Part shown: piece after piece, positions 61,794-64,000 of the stretch | Layout: the number at the start of each line of letters is the position of its first letter | Position numbering within the stretch: position 1 is the first letter of the stretch | Assembly: GCF_037071985.1 (NCBI RefSeq) | Contig: NZ_JAXHDF010000001.1 | Span: 372,001 to 436,000 of the forward strand | DNA: 64,000 nt | Direction of reading: 5' to 3' | From: Pseudogracilibacillus sp037071985 | GTDB taxonomy: Bacteria; Bacillota; Bacilli; Bacillales; Amphibacillaceae | Translations under genes and position numbers: made by a program | The notes under the pieces: model-generated | Told to the model about the DNA's origin: nothing | Seen by the model: the letters and a program-made list of their open reading frames with translations, nothing else | Databases searched by the model: none

Positions 61794-61938
61794 GGGATGA
61801 GATGATTTACCGCTGCGGAAATATGCTTCGCTTTCCATGGGCGGCTGCCCGGCCTCCTATGTGCTAAGCACTACGTAGTCTCACCTAGGCCTATGCTCCC
61901 ATAGGAGTCTCCACATATTTCCTCCGCTGGGATGGTCA
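61794..61938 (+). repeat. Structured intergenic repeat, type II, copy d
   Basis: Forward copy: CGCTGCGGAAATATGCTTCG, CTTTCCATGGGCGGCTGCCC, GTAGTCTCACCTAGGCCTAT, CTCCCATAGGAGTCTCCACA, ATTTCCTCCGCTGGGATGGT. Near-identical to 5191-5340 reversed. The two arms can pair. No cassette in the loop. Confidence 0.88.
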
Positions 61939-62000
61939 TTCTTGAATGAAATTAAGAATCGACAAAAACAATTTTTCTGTCTATTGAATAACATTTACAT

Positions 62001-62208
62001 GCTAGCGTAGGCAAAATACGAAGACTCCTGCAGGAACAGCAACGTGTCCGAAGATCCCTGTAGCTTCTCGTTAACGAGAAGCTACAGAAGCTGAGGCCGT
62101 GCCTGCGGTAAAGGAGACACAGTGAAAGCGATTGGTAGCGTAGCTTGAACTGATGTCGCTCTTATGCCTGTGGTGAAAGCGAAGTATTTCGCCGAAGCGG
62201 CTTCCGAA
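62001..62208 (+). repeat. Structured intergenic repeat, type I, copy c, with 75-bp insertion
   Basis: Begins AGCGTAGGCAAAATACGAAG, ACTCCTGCAGGAA, holds a perfect 30-bp palindrome at 62058-62087 (centre CTCGTTAACGAG, flanks CTGTAG/CTACAG), then GAAGCTGAGGCCGTGCCTGC and an insertion flanked by imperfect direct repeats (GTGCCTGCGGTAAA, ATGCCTGTGGTGAAA). Ends AAAGCGAAGTATTTCGCCG. Same insertion as copy b. The remaining 311 bases up to rlbA hold only a small hairpin near 62379-62400. Confidence 0.88.
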
Positions 62209-62519
62209 AATATTAATAAAGTTGATGCGTATTTTACGCAAATTAGAGAGTAAGCTAAGGTTTTTTAACTATTCTTTTTTACATTTTTGATTTAAAAACT
62301 ATTTTTTATCTATGTTCAGCCACTTTGTTCTCCTTTTTATACTGTTAAAAATTCATTTTAAGCATATTGAAGCGGATTTTACCCTTAGGAGGGGTAAAGC
62401 TTCCAATCGAGCAAAAACTTTAGTAAAATAGGTTATAAGAAGATTTAAAGTTAAACTTATTAATTTTATCATCCTCATTACTATGTTGTTGTAAAAAATA
62501 TGTAAAGGAATCGTGAAGA

Positions 62520-62747
62520 ATGAAAATAGAAGAAGTTTTGATAGAAGATAAATTCATTACTTTAAATCAGTTATTAAAGCTTACCAATATGTTCGATTCA
62601 GGCGGATTTATTAAAGCATATATCAATGAAGAAGGTGTCTATGTCAACGGAGATATAGAACATCGAAGAGGAAGAAAGCTTTATCATAATGATGTAGTAA
62701 AACTCAAAACGGAAGAAACATTTATTGTGAAAAGTAATGATAGTTAA
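62520..62747 (+). CDS. rlbA: S4-domain RNA-binding protein RlbA (YaaA)
   Basis: 75 aa. S4-like fold: TLNQLLKLTNMFDSGGFIKA, INEEGVYVNGDIEHRRGRKL, NDVVKLK. Start at 62520 after AAAGGAAT. Small protein conserved between dnaN and recF, thought to act in ribosome biogenesis. Ends 24 bases before recF. Confidence 0.92.
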   Translation: MKIEEVLIEDKFITLNQLLKLTNMFDSGGFIKAYINEEGVYVNGDIEHRRGRKLYHNDVVKLKTEETFIVKSNDS

Positions 62748-62771
62748 CGCATTACAAATGAGGAATTTTAA

Positions 62772-63887
62772 ATGTTCATACGACAACTGCAATTAAAAAA
62801 TTACCGTAATTATGAAAACCTTGAGATTACATTTGATAATAAAGTAAATGTAATCATTGGTGAAAATGCTCAGGGGAAAACAAATCTGTTAGAATCTATT
62901 TATTTATTAGCCTTCACAAAGTCCTATCGCACATCTAATGATCGTGAGTTAATTTCTTGGAATAAAGATTTTGCCAAAATATCGGGAATTATTCAAAAAA
63001 GAAATAATCAAGAAATTCCATTAGAATTAATATTCCACAAAAATGGAAAAAAGGCTAAATTAAATCGCTTAGAACAAAAACGATTAAGTGAATATATAGG
63101 AGCCTTAAATGTTGTCATGTTTGCCCCGGAAGACCTTTCACTTGTCAAAGGATCTCCGCAAATCCGCAGGCGATTTATTGATATGGAATTAGGACAGATA
63201 GAGCCGGTATATATTTACCATTTAGCTCAATACCAAAAGATATTAAAACAAAGAAATCATTTATTAAAACAACTACAACAGCAAGCTCAACCAGATACAA
63301 CACTATTACATGTATTAAATGATCAATTTATTCAACATGCTGCAATTATCTTAAAAAAACGATTTTTATTTTTACAGTTATTAAGAAAATGGGCAGTTCC
63401 TATCCATTTTCAAATAAGTCGAGAACAGGAAGAACTTAGGATTGCATATTCCTCCAGTATTGAAGTATTAGAAGATGATGATGAGGAGAAACTGGAGAAT
63501 AAATATTATGCAGCATTAGAGAAAATTGAAAAAAATGAAATACATCGTGGAACGACACTTGTCGGACCTCATCGCGATGATTTATTTTTTTATATTAATG
63601 ATAAAGATGTAAAATTATACGGCTCCCAAGGACAACAGCGTACAACAGCTTTGTCTTTAAAACTTGCCGAGATTGATCTTATATATGATCAAATTAATGA
63701 GTATCCTATTTTACTTTTAGATGATGTGTTAAGTGAGCTTGATGATTTTAGACAGTCACATTTATTAAGTACAATTCAAGGGAAAGTACAAACATTTGTA
63801 TCTACAACAACAGTTGACGGAATTAATCATGATACGTTAAAAGAAGCATCTATTTATTCAGTTAACCAAGGATCCATTACATTTTAA
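62772..63887 (+). CDS. recF: DNA replication and repair protein RecF
   Basis: 371 aa. SMC-like ABC ATPase: LKNYRNYENLEITFD start, Walker A GENAQGKTNLLESIYLL near 34-50, signature region KLYGSQGQQRTTALSLKLAE near 285, Walker B PILLLDDVLSELD near 315. Helps load RecA at gaps with RecO and RecR. Downstream of rlbA; remB follows. Confidence 0.97.
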   Translation: MFIRQLQLKNYRNYENLEITFDNKVNVIIGENAQGKTNLLESIYLLAFTKSYRTSNDRELISWNKDFAKISGIIQKRNNQEIPLELIFHKNGKKAKLNRLEQKRLSEYIGALNVVMFAPEDLSLVKGSPQIRRRFIDMELGQIEPVYIYHLAQYQKILKQRNHLLKQLQQQAQPDTTLLHVLNDQFIQHAAIILKKRFLFLQLLRKWAVPIHFQISREQEELRIAYSSSIEVLEDDDEEKLENKYYAALEKIEKNEIHRGTTLVGPHRDDLFFYINDKDVKLYGSQGQQRTTALSLKLAEIDLIYDQINEYPILLLDDVLSELDDFRQSHLLSTIQGKVQTFVSTTTVDGINHDTLKEASIYSVNQGSITF

Positions 63888-63911
63888 AAAATGAAAAGGA
63901 ATGGAAAAATA

Positions 63912-64000
63912 TTGTTTATTTATATTGGTAATGATGATGTTGTTGAATCTAAAAAGATTATAATTATATTAGATTATCAACTTACTTATTCTTCTCCAAA
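63912..64000 (+). CDS. remB: Start of RemB (YaaB, DUF370-type), cut by window edge
   Basis: From a TTG at 63912 the frame reads MFIYIGNDDVVESKKIIIIL then DYQLTYSSP to the end of the window. This matches the DUF370 opening (MFIHLG..VVV..KEVIAILD) of extracellular matrix regulatory protein B, which always lies between recF and gyrB. AAAAGGAATGG is upstream. Confidence 0.85.
   Translation, partial: MFIYIGNDDVVESKKIIIILDYQLTYSSP

Overview
The window is a low-GC chromosomal segment from an endospore-forming member of the Bacillaceae (Bacillales) and carries the replication origin. The order rpmH-oriC-dnaA-dnaN-rlbA(yaaA)-recF-remB to the right, and rnpA-spoIIIJ-jag-mnmE-mnmG-rsmG-noc-soj-spo0J-yyaC-ychF-rpsF-ssb-rpsR-yybS-gdpP-rplI-dnaB(dnaC)-purA-walRKHIJ-htrC to the left, is the classical Bacillus layout. 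Noc, YyaC, SpoIIIJ, Jag and the WalHI pair point to a spore-forming Bacillales. Species cannot be fixed from this; several acidic lipoproteins would suit a halotolerant genus, but that is only a guess. Almost all genes left of dnaA lie on the minus strand and those right of it on the plus strand, as expected for bidirectional replication from an origin at about 58.3-60.5 kb.

Layout. 1-3.7 kb: the end of a YjiH-type membrane protein, then a probable copper-related trio (DeoR-type regulator with a NosL-like cysteine domain, SCO chaperone, YtkA-type lipoprotein). 3.8-8.3 kb: pirin and a three-gene operon of class II HMG-CoA reductase, a small membrane protein and a TctA-type permease. 8.4-11.9 kb: three tandem paralogous lipoproteins, one with an OmpA domain. 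12-27.6 kb: accessory metabolism and signalling, namely a YerD-like glutamate synthase domain protein, two GNAT enzymes, an ABC exporter, an AbgT transporter, an acyl-CoA synthetase, a rhodanese, an XRE-cupin regulator, an ECF sigma/membrane protein/TPR operon, HMG-CoA lyase and a macrodomain protein. 28-64 kb: the conserved origin-proximal core described above, interrupted by a secreted M28 peptidase, a small lipoprotein and repeat elements.

How genes may work together. HMG-CoA reductase of the degradative class, a linked carboxylate-type permease and HMG-CoA lyase 17 kb away could take mevalonate or a related branched hydroxy acid to acetoacetate and acetyl-CoA (inference). DnaA, DnaN, DnaB, RecF, Soj, Spo0J and Noc, with two perfect parS sites and the DnaA-box arrays, form the replication and segregation control region. 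WalRKHIJ controls cell-wall homeostasis. GdpP degrades c-di-AMP.

Most unusual signals: (1) a modular family of structured intergenic repeats, three composite copies and one solo copy, in which a 60-bp cassette is inverted relative to its arms between two copies; (2) HMG-CoA reductase with two compensating frameshifts leaving an in-frame TGA and an orphan C-terminus; (3) an XRE-cupin regulator whose only plausible start codon is ATT; (4) DnaA-box clusters outside oriC, one in a convergent gap 31 kb from dnaA; (5) a DeoR HTH joined to a NosL-like domain beside a copper chaperone. No rRNA, tRNA, CRISPR array, prophage or transposase gene was seen.
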